64,000 bases of DNA from UBA10649 sp963755335 (GTDB taxonomy: Bacteria > Actinomycetota > Actinomycetes > S36-B12), in the NCBI GenBank assembly GCA_963755335.1, contig CAVWJW010000008.1, positions 1-64,000 on the forward strand, given 5' to 3'. The notes below the pieces were generated by a model, which saw nothing but the letters and a program-made list of their open reading frames with translations, did no database searches and was not told the origin of the DNA. Position 1 is the stretch's first letter; every line of letters starts with the position of its first letter. This document shows, one piece after another, positions 9,632 through 19,141 of the stretch. A program made the translations under genes and the position numbers.

Positions 9632-10639
9632 ATGGCGCGACCATTCACACTCTTCACGGGCCAGTGGGCCGACCTGCCCTTCGAGGAGGTCGCTCGCCTG
9701 GCGTCCGGGTGGGGGTACGACGGACTCGAGATCGCGTGCTGGGGAGATCACCTCGACCCCTGGCGTGGAGCCGAGGATGACGCGTACATCCAGGATCGCC
9801 TCGACATCCTTGAGAAGTACAACCTCAAGTGCTGGGCGATCTCGAACCATCTGAAGGGCCAGGCAGTCTGCGACGATCCGATCGATGAGCGTCACAAGGA
9901 CATCGTCGGCTCGAGGGTGTGGGGCGACGGGGACCCAGAAGGCGTTCGGCAACGCGCTGCCGAAGAGATGAAGATGACGGCACGTACGGCCCGGCGCCTG
10001 GGCGTCGACGTCGTGATCGGCTTCACGGGTTCGTCGGTGTGGAAGTACGTGGCTATGTTCCCGCCCGTCACACAAGAGATGGTGGACGCGGGATACCGCG
10101 ACTTCGCGGATCGCTGGAACCCGATTCTCGACGTCTTCGACGAGGTGGGCGTGAAGTTCGCCCATGAGGTGCACCCGTCCGAGATCGCCTACGACTACTG
10201 GACGACCGTGCGGACGCTGGACGCCATCGGTCATCGGCCGGCCTTCGGACTCAACTGGGATCCGAGCCACTTCGTCTGGCAGGACCTGGATCCAGTCGGA
10301 TTCCTGTGGGACTTCCGTGACCTGATCTACCACGTCGACTGCAAGGACGCGAAGCGTCAGGTGGGCAATGGTCGCAACGGGCGACTCGGATCGCACCTGC
10401 CGTGGGCTGACCCCCGGCGCGGCTGGGACTTCGTGTCCACCGGTCGTGGCGACGTGCCCTGGGAGGCGTGCTTCCGCATGCTGAACACCATCGGATACGA
10501 AGGACCCATCTCGGTGGAGTGGGAGGACGCGGGCATGGATCGCCTTGTTGGCGCGCCAGAGGCTCTCGACTTCGTGAGGCGCAACGCATTCGACGCGCCG
10601 ACCGCTGCCTTCGACGCCGCGTTCAGCTCCTCGTCCTAG
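9632..10639 (+). CDS. Sugar phosphate isomerase/epimerase (AP endonuclease 2-like TIM barrel)
   Basis: The 335-residue TIM-barrel protein belongs to the xylose-isomerase-like/IolE superfamily: GYDGLEIACWGDHL near the N-terminus, HEVHPSEIAYD and NWDPSHFVWQ as metal-ligand strands, and the C-terminal GYEGPISVEWED. A GAGAGG Shine-Dalgarno precedes the ATG. As the last gene of the operon it probably epimerises or isomerises the oxidised sugar made by the Gfo/Idh enzyme, a common pairing. The exact substrate is not readable. Its stop overlaps the convergent gene at 10636 by 4 bases. Confidence 0.85.
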   Translation: MARPFTLFTGQWADLPFEEVARLASGWGYDGLEIACWGDHLDPWRGAEDDAYIQDRLDILEKYNLKCWAISNHLKGQAVCDDPIDERHKDIVGSRVWGDGDPEGVRQRAAEEMKMTARTARRLGVDVVIGFTGSSVWKYVAMFPPVTQEMVDAGYRDFADRWNPILDVFDEVGVKFAHEVHPSEIAYDYWTTVRTLDAIGHRPAFGLNWDPSHFVWQDLDPVGFLWDFRDLIYHVDCKDAKRQVGNGRNGRLGSHLPWADPRRGWDFVSTGRGDVPWEACFRMLNTIGYEGPISVEWEDAGMDRLVGAPEALDFVRRNAFDAPTAAFDAAFSSSS

Positions 10640-10968
10640 GGACTGCTGTCAGTGACGGTCGCGACGCCGTTCGTGACCATGAAGTTGACCTGACCATCGG
10701 CCGCGCCTGCGCATGGAAGCGGACCGGTGCCGTAGACAGTGACCTCGGGCGGATCGGTCGCACTCACCTGGGCGCCGATGACCTTGCCACGAAACCAGCA
10801 GCGGTCGTCCTGGTGGAACGAGGCGTTGGCTGCCATGAGGTAGTGGCCGTCGGGCAAGCCCGTACGGGTGTTCGTCGCCGGGTCGAGTGACTCGACGGCG
10901 TTTCTCTGCGGCACGATGACGAGCGCCGCGCAGCCGCCGACGACGACGACGAATGCTGCCGCAGACAC
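10636..10968 (-). CDS. Hypothetical membrane-anchored protein
   Basis: This 110-residue protein begins with a hydrophobic segment (SAAAFVVVVGGCAALVIV) that could be a signal anchor or, less clearly, a lipobox (VVGGC). An exposed domain follows with DGHYLMAANASFHQDDRCWFRG and two Cys residues. The only canonical start is the GTG at 10968; the frame then runs back 13 codons to the stop of the small gene just upstream, so the two may be translationally coupled. I do not recognise the family. Confidence 0.55.
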   Translation of the reverse strand: MSAAAFVVVVGGCAALVIVPQRNAVESLDPATNTRTGLPDGHYLMAANASFHQDDRCWFRGKVIGAQVSATDPPEVTVYGTGPLPCAGAADGQVNFMVTNGVATVTDSSP

Positions 10969-11004
10969 CGAAGCGATCTTGACCGTTTGGCTCGAGGGCC
11001 CGTG

Positions 11005-11151
11005 TCAGTAGACATCGCGGTAGCGCTGTGCCTCGGCATCGCCCCTGGCGCGCGCTGCGAGTCGGTGATCATCGGGCTCACCAGTGCCCAGGCGGGACAC
11101 CCACCAGGCGAGGGCTCCCACGGCCAGGAGGAAGAGAATCAGCCAGAGCAT
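11005..11151 (-). CDS. Very small single-pass membrane protein (48 aa)
   Basis: The ATG at 11151 has a perfect GGAGG four bases upstream. The product starts MLWLILFLLAVGALAWWV, one transmembrane helix, followed by a charged tail with GEPDDHRLAARARGDAEAQR. It resembles its neighbour at 11188-11346 in size, helix position and tail composition. Its TGA is in frame with the next gene's reading frame. Function is unknown; small proteins of this form often modulate membrane complexes. Confidence 0.6.
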   Translation of the reverse strand: MLWLILFLLAVGALAWWVSRLGTGEPDDHRLAARARGDAEAQRYRDVY

Positions 11152-11187
11152 CGGACCTCCTTGCTTACGGCTTCGGCGAGCGTGGGA

Positions 11188-11346
11188 CTAGCCCGGCCAC
11201 CCCAGCGAATTCCGGTGTCGAACTGTCTCGGCGTTAAGATGACTCAGCGTCGGGTCGCTCGAGTCGCGATGGTTGTTCCGGTCACGGAGAAGCGTCCACC
11301 CCAAGGGCAATGCCACCAAGGCGACTAGGACGACGATGAGCCACAT
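11188..11346 (-). CDS. Very small single-pass membrane protein (52 aa)
   Basis: The ATG at 11346 lies 6 bases after the stop codon of the upstream gene (11353-11625), so translation is probably coupled. The product starts MWLIVVLVALVALPLGW, a single transmembrane helix, then a hydrophilic tail with LLRDRNNHRDSSDP. The N-terminal Met-Trp-Leu-Ile and the position of the helix match the 48-residue neighbour, suggesting an old tandem duplication. I know of no function. Confidence 0.55.
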   Translation of the reverse strand: MWLIVVLVALVALPLGWTLLRDRNNHRDSSDPTLSHLNAETVRHRNSLGWPG

Positions 11347-11352
11347 GGCAGG

Positions 11353-11625
11353 CTACGCGGCCGATTCGTGACGTGAGGCGGTGGTGACGCGCGCGTTGGC
11401 ATCCGCAACAACCCGCCACAGCCGGGCACGGTGTCCGGACGCATCCGACGGGACCCCCCGGAGTCCGCAGCGGGCGCACTCGACCCAAGCCGATCGTTCG
11501 GGCACGGCTCGTGGGCGGTAGTAGTGGATGGACAGTTGGCACTGAAGCGCCGCCCCGCGCGGATCCTCTGCGATGGTCGTCACGTTGGCCAGGGGAGACG
11601 GTGTGGGTACGACCCAGCTTGTCAT
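11353..11625 (-). CDS. Hypothetical 90-aa protein with a CxxC pair
   Basis: I chose the ATG at 11625 (MTSWVVPTP) because GGGGAG precedes it; the frame is open to 11712. The product is soluble and contains CQLSIHYYRPR and the pair VECARCGLRG, which could bind zinc. It is the first gene of a minus-strand set that continues with two very small membrane proteins and the protein at 10636. No family recognised. Confidence 0.45.
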   Translation of the reverse strand: MTSWVVPTPSPLANVTTIAEDPRGAALQCQLSIHYYRPRAVPERSAWVECARCGLRGVPSDASGHRARLWRVVADANARVTTASRHESAA

Positions 11626-11733
11626 TCGCTTCTCCCCACTCTCGGAGCGGATTCGGTTGACGAACGGAATATAGGAGCGTCGGCGGTCGCGACACATCAG
11701 GGATTTCCCCACACTTGGTCGTCGACCAGCGGC

Positions 11734-14472
11734 CTATTCCGGAGGGAGAACGCGACGGCTCAACTCGGTACGCGACCTGACGTCCAACTTGCGATACACG
11801 CGACTCAGGTGAGCCTCGACGGTCTTGGGGCTGATGAAGAGCGCGGCCGCCGCCTCGGCGTTGGTTGCGCCATCCGCGACCAGGAGGGCGACCTGAACTT
11901 CCTGGGGTGTGAGGTCCGAAAGCGCCGTCCGGGAGCGCTCTCGGGAGGGTCCACCAAGCACGGCCAGGTCACGTTCGGCTTGTCGGATCCAGTCCTTCGC
12001 GCCCAGCGATTCAAAGGCGGCAAGGGCGTTCTCGAGGGCCTCGCGAGCAGCCTCGAGGTCCCCCGAGCCCAGACGGCGCTGGCCCAGGCACAGCCACGTT
12101 CGGGCGATCTCGACCAGGTCTGCCCCCGAATGGTGGTCGAATGCCCGGGCGAAGGCGTCTTCGAAGGATCGGCGGGGAGCGAGGAGCCCCTGACACCGTG
12201 CCGCCGTTGCGGTAGCCCATTCGCTGCCCGTCGCAGCCGCGCGTTCTTCCAGTCGTGCCACCCCGACGACTGCCTCCGCAGGGTGATCGGTCCGCGCCAG
12301 GGACTCGATGAAGTCCCCGTCACCGCGCACGACGTCGGGGTAGTCGACCCCCTTCCTACGCTGGCGTTCGGTGAACTCGCGGCCGTGTCGCAGTGCACGC
12401 TCGGGATGCCCTCGTCCAAGTTCGCCCAATGAGCGGAATGCTGCGACATAGTCCAGAAGTGAATCCACTCCGAGTTCCAGCGCGAGATCGGCGGCGGCAC
12501 TGAGGTGAGCGGCCGCCTCCTCGCGCCAACCCAGAAGAACCTCGACTCGGCCGAGCGACACGAGTCCAATGGCCTCCGGAAGCGTCTGCCCGGTATCGCT
12601 CGAAATCTGCACGGATTCAGCGGCAGCCGCCAGCGCCTGCGACATGCGCCCGCAGCGGAATTCCAGCTCGGAGATGATCGAGAGTGAGTGCGGGAGGGCG
12701 CTGACTGCCCCCGCGGACCGCGCTGCAGCAATGGACCGCTCCAGCAGGTGTCGCGCTGAGGTCCACTCTTCGAGCCAGACGAGATTGTGGGCTGCCATGT
12801 CGATCAGCAGGCCGACGTCACCCAACGGATCAAGGCTCCCGAGAAGCGGAGTGACACGCGCCAGCAGTGTCCGTGCCTCAGCTGTTCGGCCCCCGAGGGT
12901 GAGGGCCGAAGCCTGAGCGATGCTGGCGACCAGCAAGACCGGCCCACCGTCCAGGGCAGCAAGTTCGCTGGCTCGGGTTGACGTGGCGATCGCCATCGGA
13001 ACGTCGGACGTGCCAACCAGGAGCACGGACGCGGTAGCCAGCATCGCTGCTGCCCGCCCGGGATCGACAAGCTCGACGCGCTCGGCCTCCTCGGCGAGCA
13101 TGTCGCATACCTCCATGGTCGGCTGGAAGTGCAGCATCGTGTAGCCGCGCGACAGCTGCGCCTCGGCACGAGCCACCGGATTCCCAGCCAGGGCCAATGC
13201 GTCATCCAGCAGGCCCGCTGCGTCGCCGGGTTGACCCCCCGCTCGAAACGCGGCGGCCGCGGCGAGCATCCGGCGAAACGCGTCCTCCGAATGAGGGCTG
13301 AGCCGCGCTGAGGCCACGAGTGCTTGTGCGGCGCTCACGTATCCATGTCGTGCGCGTGACGTTCTGGCGGATTCCTCCAGTCGGCCAGCGACGTCCTCAT
13401 CCGGGGCTGCGGCTGCGCTGGCGAGGTGCCAGGCGATCTCGTCCAGGTGATCCACGGGAAGGATGCGGGCCAAGGCCTCGTGCGCGCGTCGCCGATTCGC
13501 GGGCTCGGCCGAGTGGTAGGCGGCGGATCGCATCAGCGGGTGCTCGAACTGCCACCGGCCGTCATCCGCCGTGATCATGCCCGCGTTCTCAGCAGTGGTG
13601 AGGGCCGCGGGTTCCAATCCGAGGGAGGCCATCGCGGCGAGGATCTCATCTCGATTCCCGCTGTTGCTCGTCGCCACGACAAGGAGTGCGTCTCGGGTAC
13701 TCGAGGGGAGGGGGTGGAGTCTTTGCGCATACATCGACTCAAGGTCGTGGCCGAAAGGCGGTGTGCCCGCAATCGGGGCGAGGCCGTTCAACTGGTCATC
13801 GGTCAGGCTGGCAAGCGCGCTCACGAGTGCCAGTGGGTTGCCCGCCGTGTCCGTGATGAGGCGCTCGCGCACCTGGTCGACGATCCGACGCCCTGATTCG
13901 TCCATCAACAGACTGGCGTTCATGGCGTCGAGTCCGGTCAGGTGCAGTTGCTCGATGTCGACGTCATCGAGCCAGGGGCGATCACGGGTAGCGATGATCA
14001 GGACCACGGGGTCCGTCAGGAGACGGCGGGCAGCGAAGAGCAGTGATTCGCGAGATGGCTCATCGAGCCAGTGCCCGTCGTCGATCACACACAGGACCGG
14101 CCGGTGCTCTGCGGCTGCGGCGAACAGACTGATCGTGGCAGCGGCTGCTGCGAATCGGTCGCCGGGTGCCGGCGGGCCCAGCTCGAGCGCAGCCGACAAC
14201 GCCGCCTGCTGGGACGGTGGGATGGCGTCAAGGAACGGTAGGAGCGGGAACAACAAGTCATGCAGCCCGACGAACGGCAGGTGGGACTCCGACTGCAGTG
14301 GTCGAACCCGAAGTACCTCGAAGCCGTCAGCCTGACGCGCCGTTTCATTCAGCAAAGCACTCTTGCCGATGCCGGCGTCGCCGCTAACTATCAACGACCC
14401 GCCACGTCCCTGACGGGCGACGTCGCACAGGCGCAGGATCCGATCCAGCTCGGCTCCCCTGCCTACCAGCAT
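11734..14472 (-). CDS. LuxR-family transcriptional regulator with AAA/STAND ATPase (LAL)
   Basis: The 912-residue protein has an N-terminal ATPase domain with Walker A VSGDAGIGKSALL at about residues 29-41 and Walker B VLCVIDDGHWLDEPS. A long helical TPR-like middle and a C-terminal LuxR helix-turn-helix (LTPQEVQVALLVADGATNAEAA, then SPKTVEAHLSRVYRKL) follow. LAL regulators act as ATP- and ligand-dependent activators. It is divergent from the membrane protein at 14654, so that gene set is the likely target. The inducer cannot be read from sequence. Confidence 0.9.
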   Translation of the reverse strand: MLVGRGAELDRILRLCDVARQGRGGSLIVSGDAGIGKSALLNETARQADGFEVLRVRPLQSESHLPFVGLHDLLFPLLPFLDAIPPSQQAALSAALELGPPAPGDRFAAAAATISLFAAAAEHRPVLCVIDDGHWLDEPSRESLLFAARRLLTDPVVLIIATRDRPWLDDVDIEQLHLTGLDAMNASLLMDESGRRIVDQVRERLITDTAGNPLALVSALASLTDDQLNGLAPIAGTPPFGHDLESMYAQRLHPLPSSTRDALLVVATSNSGNRDEILAAMASLGLEPAALTTAENAGMITADDGRWQFEHPLMRSAAYHSAEPANRRRAHEALARILPVDHLDEIAWHLASAAAAPDEDVAGRLEESARTSRARHGYVSAAQALVASARLSPHSEDAFRRMLAAAAAFRAGGQPGDAAGLLDDALALAGNPVARAEAQLSRGYTMLHFQPTMEVCDMLAEEAERVELVDPGRAAAMLATASVLLVGTSDVPMAIATSTRASELAALDGGPVLLVASIAQASALTLGGRTAEARTLLARVTPLLGSLDPLGDVGLLIDMAAHNLVWLEEWTSARHLLERSIAAARSAGAVSALPHSLSIISELEFRCGRMSQALAAAAESVQISSDTGQTLPEAIGLVSLGRVEVLLGWREEAAAHLSAAADLALELGVDSLLDYVAAFRSLGELGRGHPERALRHGREFTERQRRKGVDYPDVVRGDGDFIESLARTDHPAEAVVGVARLEERAAATGSEWATATAARCQGLLAPRRSFEDAFARAFDHHSGADLVEIARTWLCLGQRRLGSGDLEAAREALENALAAFESLGAKDWIRQAERDLAVLGGPSRERSRTALSDLTPQEVQVALLVADGATNAEAAAALFISPKTVEAHLSRVYRKLDVRSRTELSRRVLPPE

Positions 14473-14611
14473 GCCGAAAACCCTACGTCCGAATTGTCGA
14501 GAAATCTGTCCCCCGTTTGAGGCTTCGCAACCCCGGGACGGGTATTCACCATCTGGCTCACATCTTCTGGTGATGTGCGGTCACCACGTCGATCCCTAGC
14601 GTCGCTGACAT

Positions 14612-14632
14612 GGCCGGACATCCCGTCCGGCC
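14612..14632. promoter_or_regulatory. Hairpin in the leader of the 14654 gene
   Basis: The perfect 8-bp arms GGCCGGAC and GTCCGGCC enclose a 5-base loop (ATCCC), ending 5 bases before the GGAGG Shine-Dalgarno-like run. It could be an operator for the divergent LAL regulator or an mRNA structure affecting translation. Upstream, at about 14548-14575, TCACCA and TGGTGA form a looser inverted repeat. Confidence 0.4.
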
Positions 14633-14653
14633 CGGAGGGACCAGGAGCCCGTC

Positions 14654-15336
14654 ATGACGATCACCACCACCGGCCTCACGCGCGCCGCCGGCCTGAGCGC
14701 CGCTGCGGCCGGCCTCATCTTCATCGCCGTCCAGATCAACCACCCACCGATGGACGTGGCGTCGGTTGCCACCACCGAATGGGTCGTCCGCAACTCGGCG
14801 AAGGTGCTCATGGGCGCGCTGGCTCTCGTCGGCATCACCGGCATGTACCTTCGCCAGGTCCGTCAGGTGGGCGTGTTCGGGCTCATCGGCTACCTGCTCT
14901 TCGGCGCCGGCTACCTGCTGATGTTCGCGACCGAGGTCATCTCCGCATACGTGCTTCCTGCTCTCGCGAACATCGCGCCGGGATACGTCAACGACATCGT
15001 TGTCGCGGCGGCCGGAGGCACCCCGGTCGAGTGACATCGGCGCCATGAAGACCGTGCTCGCCGTCACCGGTGTCGGGTACATGGTCGGCGGCCTCATCTT
15101 CGGCATCGCCCTGTTCCGTGCCCGCATCCTGGCTCGCTGGGCGGCCGCCCTCCTCGCCGTCGGCACCATCGCGACGGTGACGCTGGCATGTGCTGCCCGA
15201 GTCCGCCAACCGGCCGATGGCCGTGCCCGTCGGTCTCGCCCTGGTCGGCCTGGGTGTCTCCTTGTGGCGCAACCCGAGCACGCCGATCACCGAGCCGGCA
15301 TTCGAGACCCCTCGCGTCGAGCACGCGTCCGTCTGA
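14654..15336 (+). pseudogene. Multi-pass membrane protein of unknown function, two frameshifts
   Basis: Joining three frames gives a protein of about 227 residues with roughly six hydrophobic helices. The first frame runs to about 15028 (GLIGYLLFGAGYLLMFATEV), the second to about 15189 (MKTVLAVTGVGYMVGGLIFG) and the third ends VGLALVGLGVSLWRNPSTP before the TGA at 15334. Each join needs one extra base removed. The stop overlaps the next start (TGATG). Such proteins are often encoded beside LAL regulators in actinobacteria; the role is unknown. Indels are probably sequencing errors. Confidence 0.65.
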
Positions 15337-15405
15337 TGAGCACTCGTCGCACGTCGGAGCTGCCGGGGCGCCCGCCCCGGCAGCTCCCGGCGACGGGGCT
15401 GGCCG

Positions 15406-16062
15406 GTGCCGCTCGGGTTGCTCCTGCTCGCCGTGATCCCGTTGCTGGCCGGCACGTTTCGAGTGATCCAGCTGCTCGGCGGGCCCGCACTGATCCCCGC
15501 CGACCACCGGTTCGCGGAACTCCCGCTCCCCCTCCTCGTCCACATCGCCGGGGCGGCGGTGTTCGTGGTCGTCGGCGCCTTCCAGTTCGTGCCGCGGTTC
15601 CGCCGCAACCACCGAGGTTGGCACCGCCGGGCAGGCCGGCTCGTTGCCGCTGCCGGCATGCTCGTGGCCGGGTCGGCGCTCGCGATGACCCTCCTCTACG
15701 CGCAGAAGCCCGGAACCGGCCTTCTGCTGTTCGTTCTGCGCCTTGTGTTCGCCTCGGCGATGGCCGGCTGCCTGGTCCTCGGTGTGACGACGATCCGCCG
15801 TGGCGACGTTGCCGGTCACCGTGCCTGGATGATTCGCGCCTACGCCATCGGGCTGGCCGCGGGCACGCAGGCCTTCACCGGCGGGATCGGCGTAGCGCTG
15901 TTCGGGCACGGTGCACTGCAGGGGGATCTCGCGATGGGGTCCGCGTGGGTGATCAACCTCGCCGTCGCGGAATGGGTCATCCGCCGGCACGCCGGCTCCG
16001 GCAGGGCGCGCCGATCGATCCGCGCTGAGCGACGTCACGCACCTGCGGGGGCATCGTCGTGA
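15406..16062 (+). CDS. DUF2306-type membrane protein
   Basis: A membrane protein of about 218 residues with several helices; features such as HIAGAAVFVVVGAFQFVPRFR and GHRAWMIRAYAIGLAAGTQAF match DUF2306 proteins. The GTG at 15406 starts right at the first helix (PLGLLLLAVIPLLAG). A better start is probably the ATG at 15336, which overlaps the previous stop; reaching this frame from there needs one indel in the G/C runs near 15360-15380. The C-terminus is Arg-rich. It ends in a GTGA overlap with the next gene. Function unknown. Confidence 0.75.
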   Translation: MPLGLLLLAVIPLLAGTFRVIQLLGGPALIPADHRFAELPLPLLVHIAGAAVFVVVGAFQFVPRFRRNHRGWHRRAGRLVAAAGMLVAGSALAMTLLYAQKPGTGLLLFVLRLVFASAMAGCLVLGVTTIRRGDVAGHRAWMIRAYAIGLAAGTQAFTGGIGVALFGHGALQGDLAMGSAWVINLAVAEWVIRRHAGSGRARRSIRAERRHAPAGASS

Positions 16063-16403
16063 CGGCGCTCGCGCCATGGACCTACCAGATGCGCATCGCT
16101 GGGCATCTGGACGACCGATGGTCCACTCTGCTCGGGGACTTCTTCATCGCCCGGTGCGACGACGGCACCAGCACCATCACCGGACCGGTGACCGACCAGG
16201 CGCAACTGCACGGGATCCTGGCACGTCTGCGCGATATCGGGGCGACGCTCCTGTGCCTGCGCACGATCGACGGCGACGGGGGGTGCGGCTCAGGGTCGGG
16301 TCAGGAGTCCCAGCTCGCCGCCTCGGCGCACTGCTGCGCGCCGGCTGTTCACGCCGAGCTTGGCGTAGATGTTCTTGGTGTGTGTCCGCAGCGTGTTGAG
16401 TGA
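16059..16403 (+). CDS. Small conserved hypothetical protein (BON/ACT-sized)
   Basis: The first ~70 residues form a compact fold found in many actinobacteria: YQMRIAGHLDDRWSTLLGDF, then DDGTSTITGPVTDQAQLHGILARLRDIG. The GTG start overlaps the stop of the membrane protein gene. The last ~40 residues are low-complexity and lie antisense to the C-terminal helix-turn-helix of the convergent LAL gene, so the true end may be earlier and hidden by an indel in the run of G at 16278-16283. Function unknown. Confidence 0.6.
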   Translation: MTALAPWTYQMRIAGHLDDRWSTLLGDFFIARCDDGTSTITGPVTDQAQLHGILARLRDIGATLLCLRTIDGDGGCGSGSGQESQLAASAHCCAPAVHAELGVDVLGVCPQRVE

Positions 16404-19066
16404 CACGAACAGGTGCTGAGCGATCTCGGGGCCGTCGAGCTCGGTGGCGAGCAGATTCAGGACCTCGAGTTCGCGGGTGCTCAGGGGCTCGGCGAGGCCG
16501 CTCGACGGGGGAGCACTTACTGCGGCACCGGTGCTGGTCGGGTACTGGCGTCGGAGGCAGGGACCCGGCTGGCCTGCAGCAGGATCCGCGTGAACGGCTC
16601 GGCACCGGGTCGCTCGGCAAGGGACGCGAGGAGCGGGGCGATAAGCGCACCGTGCTGCGCGAAGGCTCGGACCTGGCCCTCCGGCGTGGCCAGGCGCACG
16701 GCCTGATCCAGACGCGTCAGGGCGGTGTCCATGTCGCCGCTGGCCTCAGCCGTCAGCGACTGAAGGACGAGAACCTCGATCGCGGTGGCCTCCCGCCCCC
16801 CGGCCGTCGCGGCGTCGAGCAGTCGCTGCAGAAGACGGTCCGTGTCGGCTAGGGCGCCTGGGTCGCGAAGCTGCCGGCCGCGGGCCAGCATGGCCTCGGC
16901 AAGAGTCACGTGCTCGAACTCGCGCAGGTAAGAGAGCTCCGCGGATGCCGTCAGGTCATGGACGTGAGCCCACCGCTCCACCGCGTCCAGGTCACCGAGC
17001 CGTATCCGGAGCCGAGCAGCCATGGCGTGCAGCGGTCGCACGTTCGGGGAGAAGTCGCCGAGGTACACCTGCTGTGCCTGCTCCACCAGCTCGAGTGCCC
17101 CCGTCAGGTCGCCTTCGGCCTCGGCGAGCATCGCCGCGATCGCCCGTGATCGGTAGGCGTACTGCACCAGGCCTCGGTCCTCACCCAGGCCTGCGGCCGC
17201 CGCCAGCTGGACCCGCACGGTCTCGAGGTCGCCGCGTTCCGCGGCCACCTGGGCGCAGCCGACGTGAATGTCCGCGGCTCCGCGCAGCACCTCGCCGGTC
17301 GCGCCGACGGCCATGCGCCCAGCTTCGTCGTACGTCGCCTGAGCATCGCGCAGGCGGCCCTGGGCCATCTGGATCTCGGCCACGGTGAGGTAGCACCCGA
17401 GGGCGTCTGAGATGTGCTCCGCGCGGACGAGTCCGCGGATGCAGGTGGCATAGGAGCGGTGGGCCTCGTCGAGCTCGCCGCTGGCCCAGTGCGCGAGTCC
17501 CGACAGGCCGTTCGCGCCGGCCGGCACGACGTCATCGTCCGCGGTGGCCAACGCGATGGCCTGCTGGGCGTGCAGGTGAGTCGCGGGCAGGTCGCCAGAC
17601 ACCAGTGACAGGCCCGCCCAGTACATCTCGAGCGCGGCAGGAACCCGGGCCAGCTCGGTGAGGTCGACGGCGACCACGTCACTGCCGACCATCGCCCCGT
17701 CGTCACCGTCAACGGCGAGGCGCGCCTGTATTGCGGGCAGCTGCCGTTCGATCTCGAGCAGGCGCCGTTCGACGTCTCCGAATTCGTTGCTCGACATGAG
17801 CGCGCCGACGAAGGCGAGGGCGACAACCGGACGCCGTTGGACGGCCGCGTCCGGCACCTCGTCGAGCCAGCGCCTGATGGTGGATTCCCGTCGACTGCGA
17901 CGCAGGGCGGGAGTCGCCGACTCGATGAGATCGGCAGCCCGATCGACATCGCCCGCGGCCAGCGCGTGCCGCACCGCGGGGACCGCCTCGCCGTTCTGGT
18001 CGTACCAGTGGCTGGCGCGCAGGTGAAGTCGTGGGACCAGTTCGGGTCGCTCGCTGTGCAGGTGCGATCGCAGGACGTCGGCGAAGAGATGGTGGTACCG
18101 ATACCAATTGCGCTGGTCGTCCAGCGGCACGAGGAAGAGATTCGCGCGCTCCAGCCGCTCGAGCATCGCTCGGCTGCCCGTCTGCTCGAGGACGGCGTCG
18201 CACACCTCACCGCCGAGCAGGTCGAGGATGGAGGTCTGCTCGAGGAACTCGCGCACCTCGTCGGACTGGCGGGAGAGCACCTCGTCCGCGAGGTAGTCGA
18301 CGACGTAGCGATCGGTCCCTGCGAATCCCGAGATGAAGTCCACGACATCATCGCGGCCTTGCATCGACAGGGACGCCAGCTGCAGTGCGGCTGCCCACCC
18401 CTCGGTCCGGGACTCGAGGGCCGACACATCGGCGGGCGTGACCGGCAACCCGCCGACGTCCCTGAGGTAGTAGGCGGTCTCATCGACAGAGAAGCGCAGG
18501 TCGCGGGCCCGCATCTCGACGAGCTCGCCACGTGCTCGTAGCTTCGCCAGCGGCAGGTTGGGGTCGGCGCGGGTGCTGATGAGCACGTGCAGGTTCTGCG
18601 GCCGATGCTCCAGGAGGAAGGTCATCCCTTCCGCCACTTCCGGTCCGTCCGCGAGGTGGTAGTCGTCGAGGATCAGGTCCACCTCGTTCAGGTGCGTCCC
18701 GATGTCGTTGAGGAGCGCGGTCAGCATCGTTCGGGTGGTCGGCTGCCCCCCGGTGAGTAGGGGCAGGACGCTCGCCCCAACTCCGGGTGCGGCCGAGTTG
18801 AGCGCCGTGACCACGTAGAGCCAGAACGAACTGGCGTGGCTGTCGAACTCGTCGAGCGACACGAACGCCACGGTCCGCGGTTCGGTCGACGACCGCTCGA
18901 GCCAGGACGCGATGACTGTTGTCTTGCCGAATCCCGCAGGGGCCGAAATCAGGGTGAGCGTCGCCTCGGTGCCGGCGTCAACAAGTGCGGTCAGCCTCTG
19001 GCGGGGTACCAGGTCGCCGCGTACTTGCGGTGCGGAGAACTTGGTGGTGACGAGGGGGCTGGCGAT
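16290..19066 (-). pseudogene. MalT-type LuxR regulator (LAL), late frameshift and non-standard start
   Basis: The main frame encodes a large STAND ATPase: Walker A SAPAGFGKTTVIASWL, Walker B VDLILDDYH, sensor region LHVLISTRADPNLPLAKLRA and TPR-like repeats, ending at 16517. The LuxR helix-turn-helix (LSTRELEVLNLLATELDG, then SLNTLRTHTKNIYAKLGV) follows in another frame down to 16290, so one base seems missing near 16530-16560. At the 5' end no ATG, GTG or TTG precedes the Walker A motif. The codon after a GAGGAG ribosome site is AUC at 19066. The GTG at 18871 would delete the P-loop. Family call is secure; intactness is uncertain. Confidence 0.8.
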
Positions 19067-19112
19067 GCTGGCTCCTCTCGCGCGGTGGATACGAGGACTC
19101 TAGTCACCAGTG

Positions 19113-19141
19113 GCGTCATCGAACCAGTGCGTCATCGAACC
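19113..19141. repeat. Tandem 13-bp direct repeat, period 16
   Basis: GCGTCATCGAACC occurs at 19113-19125 and 19129-19141, with part of the spacer (AGT/CAGTG) also shared. It lies 47 bases upstream of the inferred LAL start. Tandem direct sites of about this spacing suit a multimeric activator such as a MalT-type protein, so autoregulation is possible. Confidence 0.6.

Noticed and set aside
10969..11007. Stop-codon readthrough joining the 48-aa protein to the 10636 protein
   Set aside because: The frames are aligned across the TGA, but each part has its own start signal or helix; readthrough has no supporting context signal, so separate genes are simpler.
11282..11695. A 137-residue minus-strand open frame overlapping the 11353-11625 gene
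   Set aside because: Composition is Arg/Pro-rich as in shadow frames; the other frame has a ribosome site and couples to the next gene.
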